Source: Oenanthe sinensis (Eukaryota; Streptophyta; Magnoliopsida; Apiales; Apiaceae). From it: 64,000 bases of DNA. The stretch spans positions 58,591,501-58,655,500 of the forward strand of contig CM053810.1 of the NCBI GenBank assembly GCA_028671895.1. Direction: 5' to 3'. A model generated the notes under the pieces. That model was not told where the DNA came from. It ran no database searches and worked only from the letters and a program-made list of their open reading frames with translations. The translations under genes were made by a program, and so were the position numbers. Positions 34,001 to 47,200 of this stretch are shown here, piece after piece (positions within the stretch are counted from its first letter, which is position 1; each line of letters opens with the position of its first letter).

Positions 34001-37000
34001 TACCTTGAAAATATATTAAATAAATTTGCAGATACTTTCATGTCGGTTCTTAACATTCTATAGTTCTTCATTTTCATTCAATATATTTCAACTAGATGCA
34101 AGCCTTCAAAAGATGCTAGTGGTGGCCTTATGGGAACTTAAACTAATAATCTTGATCTATTTTCCTAAATCCTAATACACTTTAGATGGAAGGTAACCCT
34201 AAGAATCTAAGATTATTAGCATAATGCTGATAAATACCATTTAATCTAGTTTTATCATGGCAACATAGGGAGAAATATTGAATTTTATTTGTTATAAGTA
34301 ATACTCCTTTCATTTCTAAGTGGGGAAATGAAATGGAAGACTAATATTTAAGTTGCTAAACTACTTACATAGAATTCCCTCCGTGCACTCCCCATCCATT
34401 TATACTTTTCTGACTCGATGTAAATATCAGCAACCAAACCTGAAAACATGCTATAGTCTGACAAGTTACAATAAACAAAAAAAATGTATGGATTTATTCA
34501 ACAAATTTACAATGCAAGCATGAACTAATCAGAAGTGAAGTCCACCAATAGAAAGTGCATTTTTTTTATATAAAGTAAAAGAACACCAAAATTGTAATTC
34601 AATAGTGAAACATATTTTTTTTTCAGTTTATACCCCAAGCAAGCATTAACACACTATAAAATCTGGTCTCCCCCTGCAAGATAGTTGCTACATCCAATGA
34701 ACGCTTATGTCCTGTCGATGATAGAACCAGAAAAGAAATTTACTTTTTCAGTTGAAATTAATTATAGTAAAGTAAATGAATAATATCAATTTGAAACTAT
34801 AAAGACCAATTATAACCTTGAATGACGGCAAGAATTGCATGAAGGGCTGTACATGGATAACCAACGGAGTCCAAAAGAGATTTTTCCATACCATTCCCTG
34901 TACCTGCATCCAAAATATTGCATAATAGAGTTATATAACAGCACTTTAATTAACAATATTCATCACCTTGAATATAAGAAACTACATGAAAATTGCAGGT
35001 AGAGAACACATTTGATGCAAACTTACCTGCTACATAATTGGTTTCTTCTGTACAAAATTCTAACACACAAGGTACATAATAAAGTAAATCAACTAAAGAT
35101 TCAATTTGGTATATGAGATGTAGATGTTTAATGTAAACAAATAATACTGATATAGGTAATGAAGAGTGCCCAAAGGATTAAAGAGATCACTAATGAAAAG
35201 TAAAACACAAACATTAATATCCCAATAGAAATTTCATAAGCTTAAAAGTTATGATGACAGTGTCAAAATTTTAACATAGGGAAAAAACTATCTAGAATAA
35301 ACAATAATAATGATAACGGTAAGGGTAATGGTAATGGTAATGGTACTAATAGTAGTAGTAATACATTTAGACTCTTTTACTATTGTACTTTGTTTAGTAA
35401 AACCCTTTGCCTCTTACAGGAGTTAATGCAACTAAAATACCTTACAGCTATACAATGGTAAGTATCCCAGTAAACATTTAATTAAAGGTAGCAACTAACT
35501 GGAAAATGAGTTGGAATAATATAAGTGTGCCATATGAAATAAAATTATGTTTTGTTAATAAAAAAATATATTTATCCTATATATTGAACAACTCCGCCAA
35601 CTTTTGCTGCCTGTTCTATATAATGAGTTGGTCATTTTGTTGATACTTATCTATTGCGTAGTAGAATTATTTCACCAAAAATTAGGACTTAAAGTTTTTT
35701 GACAAAGTAAACATGAATTGAATATGGTTTTCTGAGTAAGCAAGCCAAAAGAATACAGTTTTTTACTTGATCAATGTAACAGCTAGTGGATAAAGGTGCA
35801 AATATTACTTAAAAATAAAAAGAAAACTGTAAAATGAAAATATAGCATTTAATGATGTGACAATGTATCAATGTACCAGTAGTTTACTACAAATACACAT
35901 GCACCACAAGTACGTATATAAAAGACAGAGACGTTGGAAAAAAGTAAAACATTAGAATATCAATGTAGAAGTGATACCACACACCTGCAGGTACTACTCC
36001 AAGAGGCATCCTTATTGCCGACTCCCAATCCTCCCTCTCCAGGAGCCCATTTACAACCTACTAAAAAGTACAAACCATACAAGGAAGAAATGAAGGTTAT
36101 GAACATGTATAGACAAAATATCAGAAGATCATTAAAAAATATGATAGCACAGAAGCAGAATGCTCTCACTTTGTAAACCAAAAGAGCTATGGCACTGTCA
36201 ATTGACAAGTTCATATCATATCATATATAGGTAACCATCTGAATGTGTACAGAGAAGAAACAACTTGGTCTTATTATTTATTTCAATTACTTGGTGAACA
36301 ATCTAGTTTTGAGTTAACTATCTTATTTAAAATTTTCTTTAAAAAATGCAAAATCAACCAAACAAGTGGAACTCACAAATCCTAACTCCTAAGGTCTGGC
36401 AACTGCATCTTCAATAGATGTGACACAGATCAAGGATATTATAAACGAAAAATTGCTAATATAATTAGTTATAGTTAAATGATAATTGTTGCCAGTATTA
36501 TACTATAGTTAGTATTGAGCCCCAAACTACTAACATAGGTATATAACATACCTTTTAGTATGTCTTGAGTTAAGATACCTGGACCATTGGAAGAAAACTC
36601 CATTGAACCTTTACTGGATTTCTACCACCAATGTTCCCAGTTGCATCTTTCTTCACATTCCGTTGCTATTAAACATGAGTTCCATTATCATAGATATTGT
36701 AATTGTTACATAGTTCTTCTGTAACTTACAAAAAATTCTAGGAATTAAGATGCAAGTCTTTTGCCCAAATTATGGTTGTATGATCTCTATAGTTTAATCT
36801 TCATTCTTGTTTAATCTGTAAGTAAAATCTTAAATTTAGCATTTAACAATATTTCACTCGCCCTTTGCTTGATTAATATATTTTCTGAAGTACCATCAGA
36901 TGAAACACAATATCCATTCAAGGTATGATAGATGTGCAGATTCTAATTAATTTTAATTAATAGGAATACTGCTAGATGTGCATAAATTTCATAAAACTCG

Positions 37001-39040
37001 ATGTGTTTGACAGTTTGCATTGTATTATCTTTGACTGTGGGAGACACAAATATAGGAAAGTGAGAATACATCTGGAGTTATGCTTATCCGTAAAGACATG
37101 TACACACTACACATAGAAAATAGTCTTAATAGCATAAGGGGTATCTAATTACTTTAGATCATATTTATGTTAATTATATAATTAAGTAATTACTTAATTA
37201 CTTAATCACTTAACTACTTGATAATGCATAGATGTATTATTGGGTAATTATTATATAAATTATTAAGGAGAATGAACTTATATATTTGATTATATAGTTT
37301 AATTTAAATGAAACACTTGAAATATATTTATAATATATATCTTTTAATTTTTGAATATTTGCCACACCCGAATCCCCATATTTTTGGATTTGCCGGATTC
37401 CTGTATCCCCATACAATAGAGTATTAAATCATCAATCAATCAGGAACTAAAGCCTATTGGATCACATAGATCCTTAAAATTCTTAAGAAATGGTTAAAAT
37501 TGGTGTTTTTGATCTATTCAATTAACCTAGAAAAACCATTTTGAATCATTTATTGTCTAACCAGGTAAAATTTTATTTGACAAGTTGACAACATTCCCTG
37601 TAGCAACAATACCATGGATATGTTATTTCTTTGACACACGTTGGTTTTAGGAAATTAACATAAGACATGATGTTTTTTTTTGTTTATAGCAGAAAAGGTA
37701 CTAACGAAATGTAAAAATATGGCATGCGAGTCCTTGAAAAGGTAAGACTAATATGTAAACTCCCACAATGTCTCATATAGTTTCCTAAAGAATTTGTTGT
37801 TCAACTGGTAGTTTGGTTCAATGAATGGTCTGCCAGTCTTTCACTACGTAGTTTACCTGGTTTAACAAATGGTCAGCAAGTCCCTCACTCTGTAATTTAC
37901 TTGGTTCAACAAAGGGTCACACTGAAACAAATCTATGATAGACAATTGAAACCCTAAGACCTAATGCAGAAGTGTAGTCTACATGTGTCACAGTTTTGTA
38001 CTATAAGATTTCAGAAAAGATAAATGTGAGAAAAAAATTCCAGAAACAAAAAGCGTCAAGTGCTTGCACAGTCTTTGAAAAGGGTTTCTTAAACTTTGGT
38101 CGTGCTTCTGATTTAATAAAAAATTGAGGAGAAATGACAAACCTCAACCAATATTCCGTCCCCACTAACACAAACAATACCATCATACATCGACAGATCC
38201 ATTTTATTTGTGATCTCCTTGGCATGGAGCTGGTGTTTAGTCTCTGAGAAATTTAGTTTAAAGCAAACAACCATCATACTCCATTACCAAATAAGTGACA
38301 GCTGTAATAAAAGAGATATGATTCAAAACCAACCTTGCATTGTATATATGATATTGGCATCATCAAGGGTTTAACATCGTCAAGAAAGATCTTTGAAGCA
38401 GATTTCCTTCCTCCAAATGGATTCACAAATATGAGCAATTTTTTTGGCCTTCCTGCAATAAGAACAGAAGAAGAAAAAGGATTAATAACAAATCATCAAC
38501 AGTTTAGTATAAATACTTAAAAGATATACGTGTGAGTAGGTGCCTGTAGGCGCTAAATGACGTGACACTATTATGATTTAGTTTAATCGTACAGCAACCT
38601 AGGAGAACACTCTCAGAGACAGAGAACTGATAAATAGAATCGTATAACAAAGTAATTTTCTTACTCAGAAACAAAAATAATCAAGCAGTCACTAAAGCAC
38701 AAAAGAGAGGATCCATCCTACATTAATAATCGAGATAGCAGGAAACTATGAACTCTAATGCTTTTTGCGGTCTTTAAAGAGATATCAAATTCAAGGAACA
38801 GGAAAAACAGACACCATTTAATATATCATTAAGAGAAAAAAACAGGTGACTGCCATTGCACGGTACCATCTGATTTGCCACCTCAAATTTTAAAATACAT
38901 CAAATTTGATTTCACCCAGTAAGGTTTACCTTTCCCAAAAGAATTTTTTTATTTCCTTTCATGGCGCTACTATATTGTCGTGCAAAGTCACTTCTCCACT
39001 CCTTTTTTATTAAAATAAATATATCTAAATAACTTGTACT

Positions 39041-40231
39041 TGTTATTCGCCCTTAAGTACACTAAGTTTGGAGAAGGGGGGATTGAATACAAACTTAAGA
39101 ATTAATTCAACTTCTTGCGGAAATAAGTTTGTACAAAGAGAGTGTTTAATTAAGATTGATGTAACTAAGAACTGGATAACTAAAGTGTTGAAAACAGAAA
39201 CAACAAGATTAAAAATTACTAGTGGATTGTTTTTCCACTAATGAGTTTTTGCTTTCAATTGATCTTAGTAAAAATACTAAGCTGCTTACAAAGTTGAATG
39301 TAGAACTTAGAAAAGCATTACAAGTTCTGCCTGATTTTCTACTTTGCTTTTCTTGAGTTCTTCAAAACTACTCTTACTTTGCTACTGTGTTTTTGTGACT
39401 TATTTATACAAAAACTACTACTCTAGTTTTTCTATCGACTGATAACAATATAATATTACAATTTATACTGTTTTCATAAAAATAGAAACTAGCTTCTTTT
39501 CACAGCCTTCCTTGTAGAACTGACTAGCTCTGGAAGTGTCTTTGTCTTAAGATATTCCTTGGATGCTGTGTTGCCTTGAAAGTCTTCACAATCCTGACAG
39601 GACTGTCTTCCAATGATTCAGTTTCTGCACTGTTCCCGTAATTTCTGGCTTTAGCTAAATAGGGAAACTTTAATCAACTGATAAATGCTGTTAAGCTTAT
39701 CAGTTGATTCACATTTGCTTATCCATCGATGGATAGGATATCTGTTGATCAGTTGATGTGTCGATGGATAATTGAGTTATCCATCGACTCCTTATCCATT
39801 GATGGTTCTTTATCCGTTGACTGTTTTTATCCATTGATGACTTGTATCAGTTGATAGTTTTCATCCGTTGAGTAGTGTCTTCATCCATCGACTTCAACAT
39901 CAGTTGATCACTTCACTTGTGAGAATTCTAACTTAGAATATTTACAATTGATCAGCCATTCTTCACATCTGTTGAGAAGCTAGAAATTGAAGTCAATAAC
40001 ATCAGTTGACTACATCATAGCATCCATCGAGGTAATACAATCAATTGATAGTGAAACATAAATCAATGCTACAATCCAGTTTATCAGTTGATAAACAAGT
40101 TTCAACTGATAACTGGTTTCCTAGTCAATGGATATTTATAAGTCATATCCATTGATCAGTTACAAAGTAATTTTGAGTCCCTATTGAAATTCTAAGTAAT
40201 TTGTTATCATCAAAACTCATAATTCCTAACA
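39041..40231 (-). mobile_element. Solo LTR in SPHK intron 1
   Basis: On the minus strand it starts TGTTAGGAATTATGAG and ends AATAACA (1191 bp). The 5-bp target duplication gtact stands on both sides (39036-39040 and 40232-40236). No internal domain is present, so it arose by LTR-LTR recombination. The start resembles the copia LTR at 10364 in wording (ttttgatgat). The interior is packed with variants of ATCAGTTGAT and ATCCATCGATGG, a repeat habit like the AGCAAGCTG words of the other LTR. Confidence 0.85.
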
Positions 40232-40876
40232 GTACTCTTAAAAGTAAGCAAAATCCGAACATGTTATCTCTGATAAAGGGTCTAGGAATTTACACCCAGA
40301 GACATCACCCCTCTAAAGAACTTACCTGAAAAATGTTGTCAGAATGCAACTGCATAGATCATGCATAACTCAACTATGATTATAAAATCAGTTCCAATCT
40401 CTACTTTTTAGTGTAGAGGAGAAGTTTTCGTATATTTGGTCGCCCTTTCCCAGCGGTACCCATGGCATACATTGGGTAATGTTCGTTATGGCGAATGTTT
40501 CAGAGTTCAAAGGCTTCAACATTGTCAAACTTGCAGTTAATAACCTACAAGTCAGTTTAATAAACAGTAGTATCTATAACCAACATTAAAAAAAAAACTA
40601 GGGAAATCACTAAAACAAGTACATTACACAAGATACCATTAACAAAGTCTATATTCTGAAATCTCCCCATGAAAATACTCCAGCGTCCCGTTCATACTCC
40701 CCACCGAACAAAATTCTTTTTAACTTTTGCATTATACGCTTCCACATACACCAATAAGGTGGTATAATTTCAAATTTTGCAGTAAATTTTGTAGAATAAC
40801 AATCCTCAACGAATTGTTATTCTACAAAACCAATATACCAGAAAGTTCCGTAAATATCCTACCCTCGCTGGACCTA

Positions 40877-41307
40877 GGGGTGTAAACGAGTCAAACAGTT
40901 TGTCAGCTACTCGAGTTCGGCTTGTAAAATATTCGAATTCGGTTCGATAGTAATTGAGCCGAGCTCGAGGCTTTCAAATAGCTGGGCTTGAGCTTCAAAT
41001 TACAGAGCTCATAAAGCTCACGAGCCTAATCGAGCTTATATTTAATTTATTATTTATACATTCTTATATATATATATATATATATATTAAATATTTATAT
41101 ATATTTTACATATTTAATCGAGTCGAGCTTATCAAATTCTTCGAGCTTTTATAAATATTTAGGAGAATTGATTTGAGCTTTCAAGGCGAACTCGAAATTA
41201 TTGTCGAGCCAAGCTTTGAGCTCGAAAATCATGGCTCGATCGAGCTCGAGCCCGAACTATTTAGTCCTTCGAGCCTGATTCAACTACGCTCGACTTGTTT
41301 ACACCCC
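40877..41307. mobile_element. Terminal-inverted-repeat element (hAT-like MITE) in SPHK intron 1
   Basis: The ends GGGGTGTAAACGAGTC and, inverted, GGGGTGTAAACAAGTC differ at one base. The inside is made of gagctcga/cgagcttg words and an AT run. This is a widespread plant repeat type. Target duplication not resolved. A 66-codon ORF inside is incidental. Confidence 0.6.
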
Positions 41308-41406
41308 AATAGCGCGTGACAATTTCCCTATATTCAATTTTATACATAACTCGAATTGAACAAACATATATCATTAACATACATATGCTCATTTACGAAA
41401 ATTCAA

Positions 41407-41427
41407 ACACACACACACACACACACA
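41407..41427. repeat. (AC)n microsatellite
   Basis: About ten AC dinucleotides, ~30 bp downstream of the SPHK exon 1 donor, within intron 1. Confidence 0.9.
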
Positions 41428-41754
41428 AACCCCTATAAAAGAACAAATATATTAGTACCTAAAGAATCAATATATTGACGAAGCTTATGTGACCAAAGTT
41501 GCAAAGAGGCCTCCGACAGTCATAAACACAAACGTCTTCCTAGTGGGACCCTTGTTGCCACCACCAACACAACACGCACCAGATGTATCAACAACAGCTT
41601 TAACAAACAGTTTAGAACCCAGGGTGGAGAAACCGAGGACTTGTTTCTCCACAGTCAAACAACGGTGGCGCTGACCTTCGTGCCACTGTAGTTTTCCGGC
41701 GATTGTTAACGTTAAAGTCGTATCTACACCGTTTATTTTCACTAAATCAGACAT

Positions 41755-42545
41755 GCTTTCTGTAACTTTGTAATGTTTGGTTATTTGAGTCTGTGTTTGT
41801 GTTTTTTTCTAGTAGTAGTGGCACAGATACCATCTTTTTATGGTTTTCTTGTTGGATTTATAAGCAAGATACCATATTTAAGTGATTTAATGGAACACTA
41901 AAAATTATTATTTTTAAAATATTTTTTAAAATTAAAATATTAATTGATCAAACCACCTAAACATATCTCCCAAAATTCAAAACCACCTACACGAAAAACA
42001 GAAAGAATATATTATTATTTAAAATCTCAGTACTATAAAAATTTGTGTTAATGCATATAACGATCTTGTAAGTGATTAATCTGCTAATCGAGAATTAAGT
42101 GAAATGATCAATCAAAGACTAATCAAATTTATTAAAATAAAAAATAATAATTAATTTATTAAAAAAGTATATTAAATAGTTGAATTTTAAAAATCAAATC
42201 AACAAACACCTTATTCATTAATCGGTTAATTAATCAATGATTTTTAGAATTATATTGAAAATATATAAAATGTATTTAAAAAATAATTTAATATGAAAAA
42301 TTATTAATCCTTGCACCTTAAATTAATTATTTTATTTAGTTATAAAAATTTCACTGAAAATATAATTAATTTAATTAAAAAAAACTAAACCAAACAACCA
42401 TTAATTGGGAACAAAATCAGCATTTGAATCTTTTTTCTGTTATACATTTAACTCAAAGTAGGTAAATGATGAAGACATAGACCCCCAGAAACTCCCAAAC
42501 CCTAACAAAACCCCTCATATTTCCGATTCATCCGCACATACACCA
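41755..42545. promoter_or_regulatory. Divergent intergenic region between SPHK and PPR genes
   Basis: 790 bp separate two start codons pointing away from each other, so both promoters must lie here. The PPR side has a CCCTAACAAAACCCC leader just before its ATG. The middle is AT-rich. No specific operator was recognised. Confidence 0.5.
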
Positions 42546-43733
42546 ATGTCTTCCTCATTGAGCAAGCTCAGCAATCTCGTCCGATCCACCGTCACCAACA
42601 AGCCACCCAATCCCAAGCCCAAGCCCAAGCCCACCTCCAAGCCTCCAAAGCCCAACTCAGAGTCCCCCAAACCCCCTGTTAAAACCCCATATGCTTCCTC
42701 CTCAAAACCCCCCAAGAAATTTAGAATGCTTGTAGAGAACCTCAAGATTGTTTCCTCTGCTGACAAGTTTCGCATTTTCAGAGCTAATAATTTTGTGCGT
42801 CGCCTCGCGGCTGCTAATCAGCATTCACTGATAGATGAAGCTATCCAACACCAGAAGCTACTGAGAGATGTTAATGATCAAGGGTTTAGGACCAAACTTA
42901 TGGCGCTCTACGGGCGAGCTGGCATGTTTGATAATGCACTCCAACTGTTTGATGAAATGCCTGAGAAAAGTTGTAGGTCTTTTAATGGGGTTCTTGCTGC
43001 TAGTGTGTATGCTAAGAATTTTGATATGACAGAGAAGTTGTTTGGGGAGTTACCTGACAAGTATGGTTTTGAGGTTGATCTTATGTCGTATAATATTCTT
43101 GTGAGATCGTATTGTCAGTCGGGTTTGGTGGATTTGGCTTTGGGTGTGATTGAGAGGATGGAGAGTAACGGGGTTGAACCGGATTTGGTCACGTTTAATA
43201 CTCTGCTGGTTGGGCTTTATCAGGATAAGAAATTAGTTGAAGCTGACAAGGTGTGGTCGATGATGGAAAGCAAGAAGTTTGGTCCGACTGTGAGGAGTTA
43301 TGACCCGAAGATTAAGTATTTGATTGAGAATGATCATATTGAAGAAGCTGTTATAGCGTTTGATGAAATGAAGAGTAAGGGTATGAAGCCTGATAGGTTG
43401 AGTTACTATTTATTTATTAAAAGGTTTTGTGATGAAGGAAATTTAGAAGAAACAAAGAGGTGGTACGATAAACTATCAATAGATATGGTTCGTCCTGATC
43501 GAAGGATAATTAAATTGGTTCTTCCATTTGTCTGTAAGAAAGGTGACCTTGATTATGCTATCAAGCTGTCTAAGGATTCTGTTAAGTGGAGGTGCATTGT
43601 TAAATTACAAGTTCTGCAGGATGTAGTGGATAAATTAGTTAAAGCGTCAAAGATTGACGAGGCGAAGGATCTTGTAGCTCTGGCTGAGTCCCTACATTAC
43701 TACAACAAGAACCTGAAACTTCCGGTCGTGTAG
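42546..43733 (+). CDS. P-class pentatricopeptide repeat protein, probably mitochondrial
   Basis: Single-exon gene of 395 codons. The first ATG gives MSSSLSKLSNLVRSTVTNK, a Ser/Arg-rich, acid-free start suited to organelle import. It is followed by a Pro/Lys repeat region (residues ~19-58). Regular 35-residue PPR units start near residues 178 (DLMSYNILVRSYCQ), 213 (DLVTFNTLLVGLY), 248 (TVRSYDPKIKYLI), 283 (DRLSYYLFIKRFC) and 318 (DRRIIKLVLPFVC). Less regular ones stand around 112-170, including DNALQLFDEMPEKSC. There is no E, DYW or SMR domain. PPR proteins bind RNA one base per repeat. Short P-class proteins of this make-up resemble the PPR336 group associated with mitochondrial ribosomes; that assignment is inference. 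The gene looks intact. Confidence 0.88.
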   Translation: MSSSLSKLSNLVRSTVTNKPPNPKPKPKPTSKPPKPNSESPKPPVKTPYASSSKPPKKFRMLVENLKIVSSADKFRIFRANNFVRRLAAANQHSLIDEAIQHQKLLRDVNDQGFRTKLMALYGRAGMFDNALQLFDEMPEKSCRSFNGVLAASVYAKNFDMTEKLFGELPDKYGFEVDLMSYNILVRSYCQSGLVDLALGVIERMESNGVEPDLVTFNTLLVGLYQDKKLVEADKVWSMMESKKFGPTVRSYDPKIKYLIENDHIEEAVIAFDEMKSKGMKPDRLSYYLFIKRFCDEGNLEETKRWYDKLSIDMVRPDRRIIKLVLPFVCKKGDLDYAIKLSKDSVKWRCIVKLQVLQDVVDKLVKASKIDEAKDLVALAESLHYYNKNLKLPVV

Positions 43734-44251
43734 TGGACAAGTGCAGTAATTTTAGTGCCATTAACTATTGCTTTGCATCAGGATTTTAGAGGTACAATTT
43801 CCTAAGTTCACCGGCCTAGCTTCTTGTTTTCATATTTTTTTCTCTACTTGATTAATAGTTTTATCCTTAAACAAACAAATTTGAATTATTGAACTTTCAT
43901 TGATTTCTAGAGTTATATACCTATCTATGTTTTAATTAAAGCTTTCATGTTCTGCTAAATGTGGTGTTGCTTAATTTGACTTGATGTATGCATTGTTGTG
44001 TGTTTTAAGAAGGTGCACACTCATTGGTACAGTAGACATAATCAAGATTGTAAAACATTAAATTTTAAAATACCGTGGCAGATATCCCAGTGGACAAAAA
44101 GAGAATTAGGTAGAATGTACTTTGTTTTGAGCTGAATAAAGCTAAGTCATAACATGGCTTGACCACACGTGACTGTTAGCTGGAAACTACAAAAAAATGA
44201 ATTTTTAGTGCCAAAATATGTCACTTGATGCCATAAGAATATAAGATGGAT
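43734..44251. other. Convergent intergenic region with PPR and RLK 3' ends
   Basis: The stop codons of the plus-strand PPR gene and the minus-strand receptor kinase face each other here. It presumably contains both 3' untranslated regions. No other feature seen. Confidence 0.6.
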
Positions 44252-47200
44252 TTAGCGACCTTGAACTGTGCTAATTGTGACCTCATTAACAGAAGATCTT
44301 GTGTTTGTGGTGCCAATATCTGGTGTTCCAAAAATAAATGCAGGCTGGCTTGGAGGTGGAAGACTTGTGTCATTGCATAGCATAAACACTACTTCCGACA
44401 TGCTTGGTCTTGCAGTAGCAGATTCTTGCACGCACAACAGCCCGATATGGATACACCTATAAATTTCGGGACCATATCCGTGTGATTCACCAAGCGACTG
44501 ATCAACTATTTCTACGACTCTCGATTTCTCCCAAAGATCCCAAACCTGAGAGAATATATTTACGGGACCTATAATTAACTCGCCATTACAACATTTGTAA
44601 TATTTACGCTGTATGTTTTATCAGTAGTTTATGGAGTGAAATTGTGAAAACTAGCATGATAGATTAAATCTATGGAATATAGGAAGGTTTGTTACTTACA
44701 TGTCCTACCAAGTTAACGGAATTTTCAGCATAGTAAGTGCTGTTCTTTTTTCCCAGAATGATCTCCAAGAGCAGAATTCCAAAGCTGAAAACATCCGATT
44801 TTATCGAAAAAAGACCTTCCATTGCATACTCTGGCGACATGTAACCACTGCAATCATACAAGTGTCATGTTATATTACGACTTGGATAGAAGAATGTTGT
44901 GTCATGTTATATTACGACTTAGATAGAAGAGTGCTAGGGTTTGACATCCTTTATTCAACGTGTGTGTAGGCAAAAATGTTACGTACTAAGTTCCGACTAC
45001 TCTTCTCGTTGTTTCTTCATTTTGATCGCTTCCAAATATTCTAGCCATTCCAAAGTCTGATATTTTTGGATTTAAGTGAACATCCAGTAAAACATTACTT
45101 GCTTTCAAATCTCTGTGAATGATTTTTAATCTTGAATCATGATGAAGATATACCATCCCTCGAGCAATGCCCAAAGTTATATTAAATCGTCTTTTCCAGT
45201 CTAGCATGCATCTTTTTTCATTATCTGAATCAATGTTAAGTAACCTGATATCAGTGTAAAGAAACTATCATAAATTTGCCTACTAAATTCAACTCCATGG
45301 GCTAAATTGTACCGAAGAGAAAGTCATCCAAGCCCTTGTTTGGCAGGTACTCATATACCAACATTTTCTCTTCTTTTTGGATGCAGTATCCAAACAGTTT
45401 GACAAGATTCCTGTGTTGAAGCCTTGCTATCAACGTTACCTCATTTCTAAATTCCTTTGTTCCTTGCCCTGACGTGTTTGACAATCTTTTCACCGCAATA
45501 TCTTGTCCATTATCCAGTTTACCCTGTAATAATTCTCGAGCATCATCTATGTACCCATGTTCACTGTCAATCAATATTAAGGTGCATTAGTGAAAATTTT
45601 CCGTACCTTATACACTGTACCAAAACCGCCTTCTCCGATTTTGTAAGCATTGGAGAAATTTTCGGTTGCAGCTAAAATAGTGCTCAGAGGGTAGAACTTA
45701 ACATCGATAGTACTTGTCCCTAATTCATCAACATCCTCTCCTGGAGAGGCTGGGAGGCGACATTTAAAATTACTATCGAACAACCTCAGGGAAATGTAAT
45801 CGACCAACAAGCATAATACAACTATGTTCATGATACAGTTACCTGTTTTTTTCTTCATTATTAACCCATACGCGAGACTTAGCAGAACCAAAATTGCAGC
45901 ACTCAGAAGAACAAGAGATAGAATCTTGAGGAAGCCAGGGAATCTCTTTGATTTCTTCAAATAGCTAGCTGTAATATGAGTTGCAGGAGTTATCAAATTA
46001 AGACCTTTGTAATCGAGTGACAATATTTTTAAACAAATTACAGTAAGATACTAACTATAGTCGCAACAAAGTTTTTAGAGAGTAAAATTTGAATATAGTT
46101 AATGTAAGTATAATTTTAAAAAATATATACATAAATTTATTTTAAAATAAAAAAAATCTGTATTAACTATTAACAAATGGATAAAATTTATTTTGAAAAA
46201 TAATTAGTAAAAAGGAAAGGAGAGAAGAAGTCACAAGTATATTTTTGGTCATTGATTGCTGTTGACAACCGTAGGTGGGTGGGTGCATGGTATGTGTTTT
46301 GACTTGTCGAACAGTTATTTCAACCAACAACAATAATCAATTAATATGTAGATTAAAACAACATACTTACATACCTAACTCAACAGCATCCACACGTATG
46401 TAGAAATCTTGGCCACCGCCTGAAAACTCTCTGAAGTCTAGCAGTTTATCGTACCATGTAATGCACCCATTAGAACGTCCTCCACGCACATCAGCAGCGG
46501 AGTAACCCATACACGAGCAGTTCTTCAAGCACAACTCTTTGCAAGCTTCAAGACCCAAGTTCTTGTCTAGCCGTGTTTTAGTAGTGTCTGGTAACTTCAT
46601 CTTAGCCAACTTTATGAATCCTTCCCCATTTCCACACACTTGGCCTTCTCGCTTTCGAACACAACCTTGTGAACCATCCCTTAAGTTCCAGTCGTGCGGC
46701 GATTTTGGCTCGAATCCTGGAGGACATCTGCACTCGTACTCACCTGCATCGTAGATGTTACAATCACCGAAGGCACCACAGTGACTGTAATAGTCACATT
46801 GGTCCCTAGGTGCTGAATAGAAGTTAAACCATTTATGGTCACCCTGTTGCCACGTTAGTCTTTCGAGCAATCCAGTCGACTCGTTAATAGTCATTCGGGA
46901 TATAATTGAAGCATTACGCATATAATCAATTAGGTAGACCTCCTTAGGATTGTCAACATAACTTACATTGAAGATGAAATCAGCCGCCATTTCAGGTACA
47001 CCAGCCCATCCGACTCCATTCCAAGGTCCTCCGCGCCATAACGGATCCCGATTTTTATACAAGAACAACTGAGCAATAGATCCATTATCATTAACCATAA
47101 GTGAATATGATCCAGTTCCTGGATTGTCCGGTGACTTCCAAGATGTCAGGACCCTGTTCAGACCGGACCCTCGATCCACGCCAATCTTCATATTGGAAAT

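Larger units (their letters stand above)
30386..41754 (-). pseudogene. SPHK1: Sphingosine (long-chain base) kinase gene with three frameshifts
   Basis: Ten exons on the minus strand: 41459-41754, 38334-38452, 38143-38243, 35985-36057, 34817-34903, 34634-34711, 34369-34439, 32974-33277, 32501-32623 and 30386-30610, all with GT-AG borders. Plant SPHK landmarks occur in order: CLTVEKQVLGFS, FVNPFGGRKSASKIF (phosphate-binding loop), VSGDGILVE (catalytic SGDG), GVVPAGTGNGM, AWGLVADIYIESEKYKWMGS, FVPAPGFEA, VWLHNVPWG, SDGEVLARGKGT. The enzyme phosphorylates sphingoid bases and acts in ABA and stress signalling in plants. Total exon length (1477 nt) fits the ~485-residue family, but the frame breaks in exon 1 (near 41517-41520, net -2 or +1), exon 2 (near 38370, net -1) and exon 8 (near 33255-33260, net +1 or +4). 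Either a recent pseudogene or sequence errors; all splice sites remain intact. Confidence 0.85.

Noticed and set aside
35934..36176. 80-codon plus-strand ORF
   Set aside because: Antisense shadow of SPHK exon 4 and its intron.
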